A stretch of 64,000 nt of DNA from positions 1,922,001-1,986,000 of the forward strand of contig CAVNZM010000004.1 in the NCBI GenBank assembly GCA_963693365.1. Reading direction: 5' to 3'. Shown one piece after another: positions 31,820 to 44,940 of this stretch. A program made the position numbers and the translations under genes. Source of the DNA: Amoebidium appalachense. Taxonomy: Eukaryota > Ichthyosporea. Within the stretch, counting starts at the first letter, position 1; every line of letters begins with the position of its first letter. Under the pieces are notes generated by a model. The model searched no databases, was not told the origin of the DNA, and saw only the letters and a program-made list of their open reading frames with translations.

Positions 31820-32225
31820 ACACACACACAACCCCTTCCTCCTCCTCCTCCGCTCTTTCTCATATGTGTCTCCGTCTTTGCCAGGATGACTTTCTGGTTT
31901 TATCGTTACAAACATACACGCACATTCAGAATCTAGGTCCTCGTTATAGACATGCATACACCTTAAGGTGGAAAAACACGGGAGCTCTCCACATGGTTGG
32001 GTAACCCAAACTCCTGTACGGTTGTGCACACACGGTTTCCTCGTCCCCTGCCACTTTGTTTCTGTCACATCCCCCTACACACGTAGGTTTTTTTTTTCAG
32101 GTACACACACACACGTGCGCGCACGCACATACACGCGCACACACACATGCACACAGACAATAAAGGTTGTATCGTGCTGTCATTTATGAATGTGTACTTT
32201 GTGCTTCAACGCATTCCAAGCCTCT

Positions 32226-32282
<57 letters not shown>

Positions 32283-32378
32283 TCCTCCCTCCACCTCCCC
32301 CGCCCCACACACACCACCACCACCACCACCACCACCACCACCCACCCTTCTTCGCCTCTTTTTTTCTCAGGGGGGGGG

Positions 32379-32423
<45 letters not shown>

Positions 32424-33042
32424 GACATCACCACCACCACCAACACCACCCCCCATCCCTACCCCCCTACGTCCACCACGAGAGAAATATATAGACACAT
32501 GCATACACCTAAAGCATACGTGGCACTGAACAACAACAAATGCATGACCATGCAATAACACCCACTAAATCACAACCAAGCACAAGCCTTGAAGTTCCTC
32601 CCACATCCTACTCATCCATCACTCCCTAGCAGATGGAACACACACGAATACCTCTGCCGTCTTCTACTCCGTCAATACGACGAGAACCACCACGCACCCA
32701 CAGACCTTCCACGCCAACGCACACGCAAAAACTCCACACCAGCCGAGGACTGGGGTTGTGGCTCCTGCCGTGTTCGTTACGGTCACTACGCAGGCCTATT
32801 GTGCAACCATTACAAACCCACATATGAACAAGTAGGCCCGGATGAGATTCGTGGGGGGTGGGGAGGAGTGTGCCGTGTGTATGGAGCCGTTGAGTACGGG
32901 GCAGGTGGTGTGTACATTGGGGTGTGAGCACACGTACCATGCACAGTGTGTGTTCCGATGGCTGATTATCTATAGTGGGAGTTGCCCTACGTGTCGCCAG
33001 CCGGCGGATATTGTGACTGGCGGCTGGGATCATGATGATTAG
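28656..33042 (+). CDS. Multi-pass membrane RING-H2 E3 ubiquitin ligase, RNF103/KF-1-like
   Basis: Three coding exons, 28656-29697, 30522-31098 and 32633-33042, join in phases 1 and 2. With one base removed from a G-run in exon 3 the total is 2028 nt, 675 residues, close to the 685 or so of animal RNF103, an ER ligase in protein quality control. Seen: a signal anchor (SRLALLCLYAALLHLLISY), a Cys-Cys small helical motif (LSSKQIRMLLSEHNQDCVGC), a luminal VVAHVVARQYNASMAAQL / WGVSSAIFVCGS region that aligns with the RNF103 luminal domain, four hydrophobic segments in exon 2, then the RING-H2: ECAVCMEPLSTGQ, CEHTYHAQC, SCPTC. The 409-nt last exon is broken by the frameshift at 32853-32858 just before the RING. 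Confidence 0.75.
29749..30134. repeat. Homopolymers in RING-ligase intron 1
   Basis: T-run (29750-29768), C-run (29814-29842), T-run (30067-30095) and G-run (about 30096-30134) within the intron 29698-30521. Confidence 0.9.
31125..32420. repeat. C-tract and (CA)n blocks in RING-ligase intron 2
   Basis: Repeated modules of C-run then (CA)n (31118-31290, 31390-31455, 31480-31685, 31787-31828) share flanking sequence such as AAGAACACAAACATTGATA (31294 and 31684), so a module of roughly 390 nt is duplicated. C53 (32227-32279) and a G-run (32370-32420) follow. Confidence 0.85.
32853..32863 (+). other. G-run frameshift before the RING domain
   Basis: Upstream of this G6-T-G4 tract the exon reads QVGPDEIRGG in one frame; downstream the RING motif GGEECAVCMEPL is in another. 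Removing one G joins them and makes the whole three-exon CDS a multiple of three. Confidence 0.8.
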
Positions 33043-34441
33043 GATGGGATTTGGTGGTGTTCTGTTTGATTTTGTGATTTGTGCGAGTGTGTCGTGTTGT
33101 TCACTCTCCAGAACTCACGGGCGTATAGTAGTTTAGAATTAGTAATAATATCGAATCTCAAACAGGCATATAGGCAGGCACATCGCAAATTTTTGACAAG
33201 CCTTATGCCATTTTGTTGGCACATACTGCATTGTTTTTGATGCCTGGTATATGATCGAATGTCTTGCATCTTATCATAGGAATCTTTGGGGTATCCTAGT
33301 TTTCATGGTGTGTCGAGTATAATTTGCTGCCTTTGAACGCGCGGTCCCGTTTGCCGTGCTCCGAACACCGTATAACATAGGCTTCTGATGATATTCAATT
33401 TTTATGATTTACGGCCAGACTCAGGCTGGCCACACTGCAATGCAGATGCCACCAACAAATCAAAAGCTGTACTGAAATGCAACAAGGTACTAAGAACATG
33501 ATCACTGTAAATTTTGATTGTACGCATGAACCTACAGATCAGTAGGTAGTGGGACCGATCCCCCCCCCCCCCCCCTCTCCCACGGGGCCTCCCTCCCACG
33601 TACACGTGCACAAATGAAAACTCCTCACTCACACCGCATTCGCTTGCTATGTATTTGTGTGCACACCCACTCAAATACACACACGGGCGTGCACCCACAA
33701 AGATTGCCACTTACTCCCCTACGGTATGCGTAGATGTTTACCCGTTGGAAAACAAAACAACTTCGGATATAGTGGTTATGTGGCTTGTGGGTGACGGACA
33801 CTGTGTGGCCCAGCGTGGCTGGGTGTTCGCATCGATATCATGTCAATGGTGTATGTATGTACGTATAGGTGGATGCATTGTGGGTGTCGACATGGTTTTG
33901 TGGGTGAGGGGGGGGGGGGGGGGGGGGGGGGGGGGCTGCACACATACACGCGCGGGGTAGACACACACAATTTGAAACATGTGCGCTACATAGGCTCATA
34001 GGGACACGTGTGAGAGCACAACCTAAGTGCACGTGTGCGTGCGTTATTTTTCCCCTTTCTGTTCCAATTTTTTCTTTTCTTTTTTCTTTTGAGGTGACTG
34101 TCACAAGAAATCCTTGAACAGGGCAATTTGTCTCCCCATGGGCCAGACTCCCAAGACAAAGCTGCATAGTGCTGAGCTTCATAAACACGGGCTTATGAAT
34201 ACTAAGGGCCACCGGCTACCATAACGCACTTACATATGCACTTCTACGGTATCCACTGTGAGCTGTACAACTGTGGGAGGCCGGTGATGGTGTGTGTATG
34301 CTGTGTGTATGTGTGTAACCAACTTTTATTGTATGTGTGCGTGCACGTGTGTGTACGCGTGCAAGTTCCTGTAGGTTGCATGGTTGACTGGTGTTGGTGT
34401 ACACGCATGCTCTGTGGCGACAGGGTGTTGGACGGAAGGCG

Positions 34442-34496
<55 letters not shown>

Positions 34497-34586
34497 GAAA
34501 CATCAAGATGGTGGATGAAAACGCAGTTGGGGAAGCCTTGCAGGCCTAAAGGAGCAATGCTGGGGGACTTCGGAACAGTTGCAGAA

Positions 34587-34621
<35 letters not shown>

Positions 34622-34774
34622 AGCAGGGGCAAGACTCCAGGATCCCAGACATTTCGAAAATCTTAAAAAGAATCACATCCCATATATAACACCACCATGC
34701 ACATCTCTGACGTGCTACTTAGCTGGAAGCGCAACTCCAAAAAGACAAACGCAGAACCACAAAAGGTGTGTAAC

Positions 34775-34809
<35 letters not shown>

Positions 34810-36221
34810 ACCCCACCCCGCCCAAAACACCATTACCACACAACAATACACACCAGCACGTCACCCAACCCACAGTTTTCTTCCTCTGTATCCCTAAATG
34901 TATCCCCCTTTCCTCTCCTTCCCCGTCCCCCCACCCCACCCCCCCCCTCCCCCCCCCCTCCCCCCCCCCACCCCCACCCACCCACCCACCCACCCACCCA
35001 CCCATCATAAAAAAAGAAAAGAAAGAAACCCCCAGCCTGCACCCATCAGCTGAGGGGTGTGTTGTACATCGTGGTCAAGTCTACGAGTGCGAGTGCGGAC
35101 AAGGAAAGTACCAAGCTTGAAAACAGCAACAGGCTCAGAAAAAAATAGAAAGAGTGTGTGGGCGTACACGTGTGTAAGTGGCACACGTTCGTTCGGGCAA
35201 GTGCGCTTCCACATGCTGTGGCAAGCAGATCTGTGCTTTAGGGCTGCCTACGTAGCAGTCGACAAGCCAAGAGATGTGCTATTCGTTACAATGCAGCCTG
35301 CAGCCAGGTGATGCCTTCACACGGGTAAACAGTTGCCAAGGCTTTGGTAGGCTAGTGCCGGTGGCAACGAAGAAGGGCATGGAACTCCATGAGCACAACA
35401 TCATGAGCTGTACAAGTAATACAATTAGATCCTTATATTCACACGTGAATTTCGTGTATGTGCGCCAAGCACCATCCTCAGCTTTATCCTCAACATATGC
35501 ATACCACCTTACAGAGTTGTGAGTTTTATTCTCAAAGGGAAAAACAGAGTTGTGAGTTTTATTCTCAAACCTTCACATGTGTCAAAACACAAAAACTTCT
35601 GTCGACATCTTTTTGACACAAAAACTTCTGTCGACATCTGCGCATCTGCGCGCAGCCACGGCCCTCTGAAAAAAAGAAGGGCCGTGGCGCAGCTCATCTG
35701 CGCATGATTTCGCAAACGGCCGCGTGACCTTCGCTTAGGTGAGCCGTTTCCTATTGGTTCCGGGTGGGTCATTTTGAGGAGGTGAGCAAAGGCTATCCAC
35801 ATGGAAAAGCAAGAGAAAGGTGGTCGCGGGCATCAATACTGAAGTAGAAAACACTTTATAAAACATATATTTTGTCACAAATTATACTAGTACTCCCAAT
35901 AAATACGCAGCAACTTAAAGCCTGTCATTGTTATAATGGCGAGCTCCAAGCAGATGATCTGGTCCCCTTGCCAAACCTTGTTTGCACGCCTCCCAAAATA
36001 CCTTCCATACATGGCTAGCAGCAACGGTAACAGCCAATCGCATGCTATCAGTCGCTTTGGCGCACTGGTTGCACTGCCACGCCGCTTAAAAAAAAAGCGC
36101 ACTGGCCGACTGTGCTTCACACACAAGGCACAGAGTCCCTGGAAACACAGTTGCAACAACTTGAAAAAAAAGGACTTTTTGACGATACTTTGGTAGTGTC
36201 GGCTTCCTTTTGCTCTTTCAA
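33043..36221. other. Intergenic region, no gene recognised
   Basis: G-runs at 33908-33935, 34442-34494 and 34587-34620 and C-runs near 34780-34810 dominate 33.9-35.0 kb. 33.05-33.5 kb and 35.1-36.2 kb are complex DNA. An 86-residue plus frame at 35936-36196 (MASSKQMIWSPCQTLFARLP) lies over the likely FBPase promoter and leader and has no recognised homology. Two short direct duplications and an 11-bp-stem hairpin sit at 35.5-35.71 kb. Confidence 0.6.
35512..35710. repeat. Short direct duplications and GC hairpin
   Basis: ACAGAGTTGTGAGTTTTATT occurs twice (about 35513 and 35545) and ACAAAAACTTCTGTCGACAT twice (about 35587 and 35617). GCCACGGCCCT pairs with AGGGCCGTGGC around an A-rich loop (35654-35690), with CATCTGCGCA on both sides. 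Confidence 0.8.
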
Positions 36222-36409
36222 GGTGAGCAATGAATGATTTGTGCTACTTGCGTGACATTGATAATTAGTGAATATGTGTGCTAGTGACCAACATGCTTTC
36301 ACTTTGGTTGAATCTAAGCGATGTTGTTCTATGTCAAATTTGCAGACATGTCAGTTAGGTGGATAGTAGGCAACATCCAAGCTGTTGGCAATGACTGACA
36401 CGCGCGCAG
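36222..36409 (+). other. Probable 5'UTR intron of FBPase
   Basis: A donor TTTCAAG-GTGAGC at 36222 and an acceptor CGCGCAG ending at 36409, directly before the start ATG, fit a leader intron of 188 nt. Confidence 0.5.
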
Positions 36410-37675
36410 ATGTCTGCCGCCCACAACATCGATACCAACTTGGTCACTTTGACCCGCCACGTCATCGATGAACAGCGCAGGGTCCCCGGGGTGGGTCATC
36501 CCTTTCCTCTAGCTGCACTTCATCAGTTGAACGAAACCTGTTTTAGACACTCGGTGTGGTCGTTTTGCCTTTTATTCTTCGTCAGAATCCGTTATATATT
36601 AGATGCCCTTTATCATGCCATATAATCCTCCACTCTTTGCCTCTAAACATCGTTTGACACTTCTTCCAGTCATCCGGCATCCCAGTGAATATACCGCTGC
36701 TTGTCAGGACCTTGGACTTGCATCTATCGATGTTCCCGCCTGGGACACGTACATGCCACTTGTACACATGTCCACAACACAGCTTAAAAGCTACTAAAAC
36801 ACGCGCACACACATGCACACAACACTCACACGAACACACCAACGCTTGTTCCGAGTGTGTGTCACACTCCTGTGAATGTTACCTCTGTTCTGCTTATGCC
36901 CTACCACGCATCTTCCTCACATCGCCGATGAGATATATCGTAAGCCCAGAGTTAGAACAAAGTGTTATCAAAGCACATCGATTTTTTACACCTTGAAAGG
37001 TCTTGTGTCGGAAAGGATTCTTAACCTTTGTCATGTATGTGTAGGCCACTGGTGGCTTCACGCTGGTGATGTCTTCCATCATCGTGGGCTGCAAGTTCGT
37101 TGCCTCCTCCGTGCGCAAGGCTGGTCTTGCCAACCTGTATTTCCCCCCCCTCCCCCCTCCCCTCCTTCCCCTCTACCCCAACCCGCCCCACACACACACA
37201 CGATAACTCTATCCCTGTCCTTACCCCCCCCCCTCCCGCTGCCCCCACCAGTTCCCTTCAGGATAGCACTTCTTGGCACAGCTTTGTGGCCAGGCAAAAT
37301 GTCCACTGTTATTGCTTAGAACGTTCTTAGATGTTCCGCTCCTTGCTCGATAGCCCGGCGACCCATTAACACGGGTTCTGTCCCAGGCCCTCATTCACAT
37401 GCTAGCTCAATGGCTTTTTAGGCCCCATTGCCCCACCGCCCTGCCTCCATAAATTGACACGTGGATCTATCGGTAGCTTTTCATCGTGAAAGTCGGAAGG
37501 GCTGAAGCCAATCACGGTATTGCAAATGTGTTGCCCTACGTGAGGGCTTTGAATTCACTTTTTTCCGTCTTACTGACTTTTTCTTTAACCAGGACCGGTC
37601 TTGCTGGTGCTGTTAACGTTACTGGTGACGACCAGAAGAAGCTGGACGTGCTGGCTGTACGTTCTAACCTCCCTC

Positions 37676-37729
<54 letters not shown>

Positions 37730-39146
37730 CCCCCCTCTTTTTCTGCTTTTGTTCATATCTCTGCCTTTTTCCCTGTCACCTCCCGTTACATCCCCCCCCC
37801 CCCCCCCCCCCCCATCTGGTCCGTGTTGCGAGCCAACACCCCGGAAGGAGAAATCCTTTACTTGCCGTTACCCTAGAACTTTCCCCATGCACGCTTTCGT
37901 CCCCCCCCCCCCCCCCCCCCCCCGGTGCTTTCATGCACCTATTCCCCAAAGCCTTTCATCCCGCACTTTTCTTGTTCTGTAATGTACACCCATACCTTCT
38001 AGCTGTTTGCTCCTCCATGCCAACCCCCCGGTGTTAAGAGACCACCGGGAATGTACCTGTCTTGTGCTTGCATGCCTCTACACCAACACTCAACCAATGC
38101 TTGCTTCTGTAAGAATGTTGGGCTGCTTCGTATGTTGTGTGTACACAATCTGGTCCTACGGACTGCATTTATCTGTCTCCCCCCTCTCACCCACACCACA
38201 CATACACGGTCTCTCATTTTCTCCCTTGCTTCTCCAAGGAGTTTAGCCCCCCCCCCCCCAAAAAAAAAACAAAAAAAAACACCACCCCCAATGGGTACTC
38301 CAACGGGGAGCTCAAATACACGCGATACGGTACACGATCACTCGAAGGATAACTAGGTTTGTTTCAATCGTCATCCCCCCACCCACCATCACCACCACAC
38401 CCACCACCACATACACATACACATATCCACACATGGACGTACAGTCAATGTCCGTGTCTATCTTTCCTGTGTTCTGAAAGCAAGGTATGTGACCGAGTCC
38501 ATTTAGTTCTTTGCCTTCCACAGTGCTGAGCAGCGAAGAAAGATTTGTATAGCAGCTGTGGTCCGTATTAGGTATTGACGGTTTCCTAGCCCTTGCTTCC
38601 CTGCCTCCCCCCTCCCCCCCCCCCCCCTCCCCCCCTCCCCCCTCCCCTCCCCACCCCTCCTGCACAAATTGACCCTTTTTGGGCACAGGACGATGTGTTT
38701 ATCAACGCCATTGGCACGTCTGGCCGCTGCTCCGTGATGGTCACAGAGGAGAGGGAGGATGCCATCTTCATCAAGGTAACCCTCCCTCCTCCCATCCCCC
38801 CCCCCCCCCTCCCCCCCCCCCCCCCCCCCCCCCGCAGATCCGTCCATTCACCTTTCCCTACTCCCCCCCCCCCCCCCCCCCCCCCCTTATCCGCCCATCC
38901 TCCTCCCCCTAATACCCTCCCCTCTCCCCTCCCCTTGCCTTTAGTGTGCTAACCATTCCAGCATGGTTTGTTTGATCCTCTTTTACCCTCAACTACATTC
39001 CCCCCCCCCCCCCCCCCCCCCTTACTATCCTCCTTTTCCCTCTGTTACCCCTCCATGGCCCATGCCCATGCCCCCATCGGCTTCTCGCCTCCCTATACCT
39101 GTTTCATAACTGCAGCCGAATTCCTAAATCTCCCAACGTCCCTGTT

Positions 39147-39178
<32 letters not shown>

Positions 39179-39220
39179 ATCCGTTTGTTCTTGTGTACTT
39201 CGTACTTTTTGACGCATTCA

Positions 39221-39256
<36 letters not shown>

Positions 39257-40472
39257 TCACACCCTTTCGCCCCCGGGGTTCCCCTGGGCCACCCCGGACC
39301 TGAGTTTTATCCACGACACAATTGTTGTCAAACCCCCCCACCCCCACGCCCACCCCCTGTCCCTTTGTACACTGGCAGCCCTGTTAATCACAACCGTATT
39401 TCCCCGAATCATTGCCCCAGTTGTTTTATGTCCCTTTTCTTTGTGAACACATCTGCTTTCTTCCTTCTTGCTCTGTACCGGACACGGGCCAGAATCGATC
39501 GGGGAAAGTCGACATGGATTGCATCTTTGCACATGTATGTGCAAAGATGCAATCCATGTCGACTTACGTCTGTCTCATGGAAGTACCTCTTGCACACATT
39601 GTCTTTCTCACTGTTTGCACCATCAGGACCACAGCAGCAAGGGCACGTATGCCGTAGTGTTCGACCCCCTGGACGGCTCCTCCAACATCGACTGTGGTGT
39701 GAGCATTGGTACCATCTTCGGCATTTACAGAGTCGTATGTCCCCCCCCCCCCCCCCCCGGGCACTTCTTACTCTGTGACACATTCTAACTTCCCTCCGCA
39801 CTCCGTGTTTCTTTTTGAGAGTTCACCGGGTGTAAGCATTTGCCGTGGCACCTAGTACACTGCATCTTTAATACTTGGCGCACTGCAGGTCGTTTCACAT
39901 CCTCTCTTAACCAACCCACCCTCCATATGCCCTTTTGAGTATTGCCCCCCTCTCCCGACCCAGGGGAGGGGGGGGGGGGGGGGGGGGGGGCACCGTCATC
40001 AGCCGACTGTGTCTTTGCTGCTCATTCACATTCGACCAATTGCCTCCCACTACACACACACACGTCATCCTTCGAGGAAAGGAGTAAATGGGCTATAAAC
40101 ATATATATCAATTGGTGTGGGAGCTGTGGTTCCTACTTGGGTGTTGGGCGGGGGGAAGGGGGAGGGGGAGGGGGGATTGTAGAGGTGGCTGTGTGTGTGA
40201 AAGGGGCACTCTGCATATATCCTGATGGGAAGGAAAGGTCCAACATTGATTCATGGGAGAGGATGAAATGAGAGATTTACGGGCTCTGTAACCTGTCTGG
40301 GGCAAGGATGTGTGTGCCATAAAGGGTGGGATATTTTGGAGAGGGTGGAGGTGGTGGTGTGTGTGTGTGGTGGTGGTTGGGGGCGGGGGGGGAGAAGGGG
40401 GGAAAGAAATAAATATTCTCAAACTAAGACTGTTGTGTAATGTGGCTACATATCAGATGATGGATAGTAAAA

Positions 40473-40510
<38 letters not shown>

Positions 40511-41298
40511 CATGGGTTGAAACACGGGTATTGCGGAAGGCTTTGGGTCCCGTGGGGATGGGCCGTACCTATGATGCATACTCTCAGTGTGTGCTTTGCA
40601 AACCTACAATGTGTTGTTTCTGGTGAATGTGGACTTCGTATTTCGGTACACCCATCCTAACAAGACCCCACACTTTTTGTTTCTCTCTCTCCCTCTCTTT
40701 CCCCCCCCCCCCTCCCCCACCCCTCTCCCTTTACTCTTTCCTTCCCCTCCCCCCCCCCCCCCCCTTCTTTTCTCGCCTGTAGGAGGAGCCATCGTACACG
40801 ATCAAGGATGTGCTCCGTCCAGGCAACGAGATGGTGGCAGCAGGCTACTGCATGTACGGCAGCAGTGTCAATCTGGTGCTGAGCTTTGGCAACGGTGTGC
40901 ACCACTACACCCTCGATCCCTCCCTCGGAGAGTTCATTCTCGTCAAGCCCTTCGTATGTTTCCCCCCTGACCCCCCCTCTCTTCTCCCCCCCGGTTGTGC
41001 TCGGGCTCCTCCCTTGAGGTCTGACATGCCTGTGTGTCATTGGTTGCTTGCAGCAAGGACACCTTGGCACTCTCCTTTCCTCAGCCTCGTGTCACTGATG
41101 ACCAATCCACTCATCCATAGTTCACCATCAACCCTCCCTTCTCATTTGCTCACACCTGCACATACACAGATCAAGGTCAAGGAGATGGGCCAGATCTACT
41201 CCGTCAACGAGGGCAACTACTGCTCCTGGGACGATGCCGTGAAGGCGTTTGTCGATGAGTGCAAGATGAACCCCCCTGACGTATGGAAGCCCCCCCCC

Positions 41299-41352
<54 letters not shown>

Positions 41353-41461
41353 AGCCCCCCCTGGTGATGCATGCTCTCTGTATGCTCTTTTTGCAAATTC
41401 TACATCGTTTGTCCGCCGTCAATGGGTATTGGCTACGCCAAACCTATTCATCCCCCCATCA

Positions 41462-41492
<31 letters not shown>

Positions 41493-41506
41493 CCCCACCA
41501 CCAACA

Positions 41507-41562
<56 letters not shown>

Positions 41563-42934
41563 GGACGCTAAGACAACTCTCCGCGCACACACACGTTACC
41601 ACCTCAACCACTGAACTCCTACATAGACGCTTATTTCACTCGCAGCTTCTTTCATCTGGAAAGAAGTGAAGGCGGCTCACATACTTTTTCACATGCTAGT
41701 GCACCCAATTAAAAGCAATCCTCTACACATACAGGCACTTTCACTCGGTTTCTCAGACATCCAAAATCTATTGCCATAACACTTATGGTTCTTACTAAAA
41801 ACTGACGGGGCGCCCTCTGGGGAGGCGTGGGGCCCGGGGGAGGGGGGCGGGGGGCGGATATGGGGGGGAAAGAGAGAGAGGAGGGGGGGGGGGGGGGGGG
41901 GGGCTCATTGTCATAAAAAAGATAAATGCGATGCACATCTCCAATGCTCATTTTTTTATTCACCCTGCAGGGCAAGACATTCAGTGCGCGCTACATCGGG
42001 TCAATGGTTGCCGACATCCACCGCACGCTGCTGTACGGAGGCATCTACATGTACCCCGCAGACAAGAAGAACAAGAACGGCAAGCTGCGTCTGCTCTACG
42101 AGTGCTTCCCCATGGCCTTCCTCATGGAGCAGGTATACATCACCCCCCCCCCCCCCCCCCCCCCCCCCCCATCCCCCCACCCGCACACACACACACGCAC
42201 ACACGTTCTCCCCACATCACACATACACTCCCCCCCCCCCCCCCCCCCCCACCTTCCCCACATGCACGCACACACACACTCAGACAGACAGACACAAGCC
42301 ACACACACATCCTCCCCGCTTCAACCAGATACACACCCACCCGCGCACAATGAGAGTCTAAGACACAGGAAGACATCCCCCCTGCCCCCCCCCTCTCTCT
42401 CTCTTCTCTCTTTCTCTGTCCCTAGCGTTCTCCCTCCCACCCTTCCTCTTCCATCTCGGTTTTATTAAGGCGATTGCCCCCCTCCCCCGCCTTCCCCTCA
42501 ACTCCTCCCCCCGTTGACAGTCATACTACACAGTCAAACACACGCACATAACTCCCCCTCACCCCTCCTTCTCCCTTGTCCCTTCTCTCTTCCCCCTCTT
42601 CACCCATTCCTCTCCTCTCTCGCTCGCACTCTCTCCCATTCACACGGCGTCACCAATTTTTTCCTTTATGCCGAATGCAACCGTTGCATAATCCGTTTGG
42701 TTTGTCACAAGCGCTAGATGAGAATAAACCAAATGTTTGGATCACCTGTACTGCGCACTCAGTTCTATTTTGCACACACAGGCCGGAGGCAAGGCCTCGA
42801 CCGGTACACAGCGTATTCTGGACCTTATGCCCACGGATATTCACGGCAAGGCCCCCGTTTTTATCGGCAGCAAGCGTGAGGTTGAGCGCATTGAGCAGCT
42901 CTACAGGGAGAAGGGCATCACCCAATCCCAATAA
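36410..42934 (+). CDS. FBP1: Fructose-1,6-bisphosphatase
   Basis: This enzyme hydrolyses fructose 1,6-bisphosphate to fructose 6-phosphate, the controlled step of gluconeogenesis in the cytosol. Nine exons with agreeing phases: 36410-36490, 37045-37136, 37593-37656, 38689-38775, 39627-39734, 40783-40953, 41170-41280, 41971-42132, 42782-42934. They total 1029 nt, 342 residues, the normal family length. Key motifs: [17 protein letters not shown] at the N-terminus, [22 protein letters not shown], the metal-site MVTEERED (about residues 96-103), [11 protein letters not shown] (120-130), [35 protein letters not shown] with the metal-binding Glu near 282, and [14 protein letters not shown]. All catalytic acids are present. 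C-tracts and (CA)n begin just after most donors. The gene appears intact. Confidence 0.97.
39178..39232 (-). repeat. Poly-G-linked short dispersed repeat, inverted fragment
   Basis: On the minus strand this copy matches the first 47 nt of copy A at 11637 exactly and is then cut by a homopolymer. It lies in FBPase intron 4 between two C-runs. Confidence 0.8.
39506..39565. repeat. Perfect 29-bp-arm palindrome in FBPase intron 4
   Basis: Arms 39506-39534 and 39537-39565 are exact reverse complements with a 2-nt GT centre. It begins AAGTCGACATGG and ends CCATGTCGACTT. It lies 60 nt before exon 5 (39627). It may be real or a fold-back artefact of assembly. Confidence 0.95.
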
Positions 42935-44827
42935 GTGTGCATAGTGTTACTATGTTGCATACCAATCATATATGTAACAAACAACATATACATAGGGGGT
43001 GTGGATGGTGCGAGTGTGTTAGTGGGTGGTGCATATGAGTGGAGGAGTTGAGGAGTATTATGCAAAGGTACAAGGGCATTATGTGAACACGCTGCTCTGG
43101 CTGTACATTATTAATCTGGTTTTTCCCGCTTTTTCTCTCTCTCTTCATTTTCTTCCTGCATTTTATTTACTTGTTATATCTTTTCAATTGGGCAGGGAGG
43201 GGGGTACACGTCATACAGGTTGTTACCGTCGTGGATGCACCCACGCGCCTAGCATGCATATTGCACGTGCATTGTAAATAAAAGCCTGTGCCCTTCACGG
43301 TGTGACCGGCAGAGTGAACATAAATTCTGCACTGGTGCCCCACCACTGGGTGGGTACATGTCGTAAGCGTTCTCAACTCCATGTTTGTGGGTTCGTTGTG
43401 ACTTGCATCTTTCCCAGGTCTGGGGAGAACGTGGACGTGAATGGGGTCTAATGTAGTGGTAGGCGGCATTAGCTTTCTTACATGTCATGTTGGTTTTTCA
43501 TGTACGCACTGATCTGATGTTCGCAAGGGAGTTAGGCTGCAGTTGTTACTCCAGGACAAGCAGGAAGGTTGTGCGAGTGTCTGTGTTCATGTGAGCATGC
43601 GTGTGCGTGTTACTTATTGTACACCACTACGTGTGTGTGCAATGCCCGGCTGCACAGCATGTGTGCGTGCACCTGTCCGGTAAATGTGTGTACACGTGTG
43701 CGTGCACCCGTACTGCCCATACGTGCGTTGTGTGTGCACACATGTACACACTGATGTACATGTGTGCACGGTGTGTGTGTCCCAAAGGCAATAGTGCTTG
43801 ATCATGGTCGGATCAAGGTCGTTGGACCAAAGCTCCTCGAAAAGCTTTGGTTACGGTTTGCGCTGGCCATGGCTGGTCCCGGTGCACGTGCGTGTGCGTA
43901 TGTACACGTGTGCGTGTGCCACACCACTGCTTGCGGGTGGGTAGTACCTCTAGGGTGCCACTGAGTGGGTGGGTGGCCCACCCCGGGGGCGAGGAGGGGG
44001 GGGGGGGGGGAGGGGGGGGGGGTTCGTACATACCTTTTTGCCGCACGCCGTCAGGCTAACAATATTAATATTAATAGCGCACTGGGACCCAAACCCTAAC
44101 ATGCACCATGATGCATACATGTGAATGGCGGACGAGTCGCCTAAACACGGACCGTACGTACGGTGTAACCCCGTGCATGTGACCATGTACATGTGCACCG
44201 TGATACCTCGCGACCCCGATCACGTGAGATCACATGCCATGGCCAGTAAGGGGTTTTTGAATTTGAAATGGGGGGGGGAAGAGTAGTAAATATCGACGTC
44301 CCCCCCTGGGGTACCCCCCCCCCCCCCCCCCCCCCCCCCCTCCCCTGCATGCGCGTGATCATGGTATTATAGAGTCTCCGACGTTTCCACCCACCAAAGA
44401 CGGTATTGGCTTTGGCCACTTATGCATATCCCCCTCCCCCCCCCCCCCCCCCCCCCCCCATAAACAAACACACTCACGTGCACACACACACACGCACCTC
44501 ACACACGCGCGTGCACCCATACATTGCACACACACGCGCGCGCGCATGGGCGGCCGTACACGCACACGCACACACACACACCGTCAGTGTCACACACACA
44601 CACGCGCAGGCGCGCGCGCACACACACACACACACACAGACACAGACACAAACGCGCGCGTGCACGCGCATACACGCACACACATACGCGCGACACACAC
44701 ATACACACACACACACACACAGGAACGTGCGCGCGCATACACGCACACACACGCGCGCGTGCGCGCACACACACGCACACACGCACACGCACACACAAGC
44801 ACACGCACACCCACGCACACACAGTGT

Positions 44828-44899
<72 letters not shown>

Positions 44900-44901
44900 G
44901 T

Positions 44902-44940
<39 letters not shown>

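Larger units (their letters stand above)
37142..42260 (+). repeat. C-tracts and (CA)n in FBPase introns
   Basis: Seven of the eight introns carry C-rich tracts starting within about 45 nt of the donor (for example 37675-37691 then CA, 39740-39757, 41290-41315 then CA, 42143-42170). G-tracts on the same strand are rare (about 39967-39990, 40150-40174, 41882-41903). Confidence 0.9.

Noticed and set aside
31885-31945. Possible extra RING-ligase exon reading MTFWFYRYKHTRTF
   Set aside because: It has a good acceptor and phase but meets a stop before any donor; direct splicing from 31098 to 32633 is in phase and gives the family length.
34236-35120. 294-residue plus-strand frame
   Set aside because: Mostly poly-Gly, poly-Pro and His from homopolymers, with no recognised motif in the unique parts.
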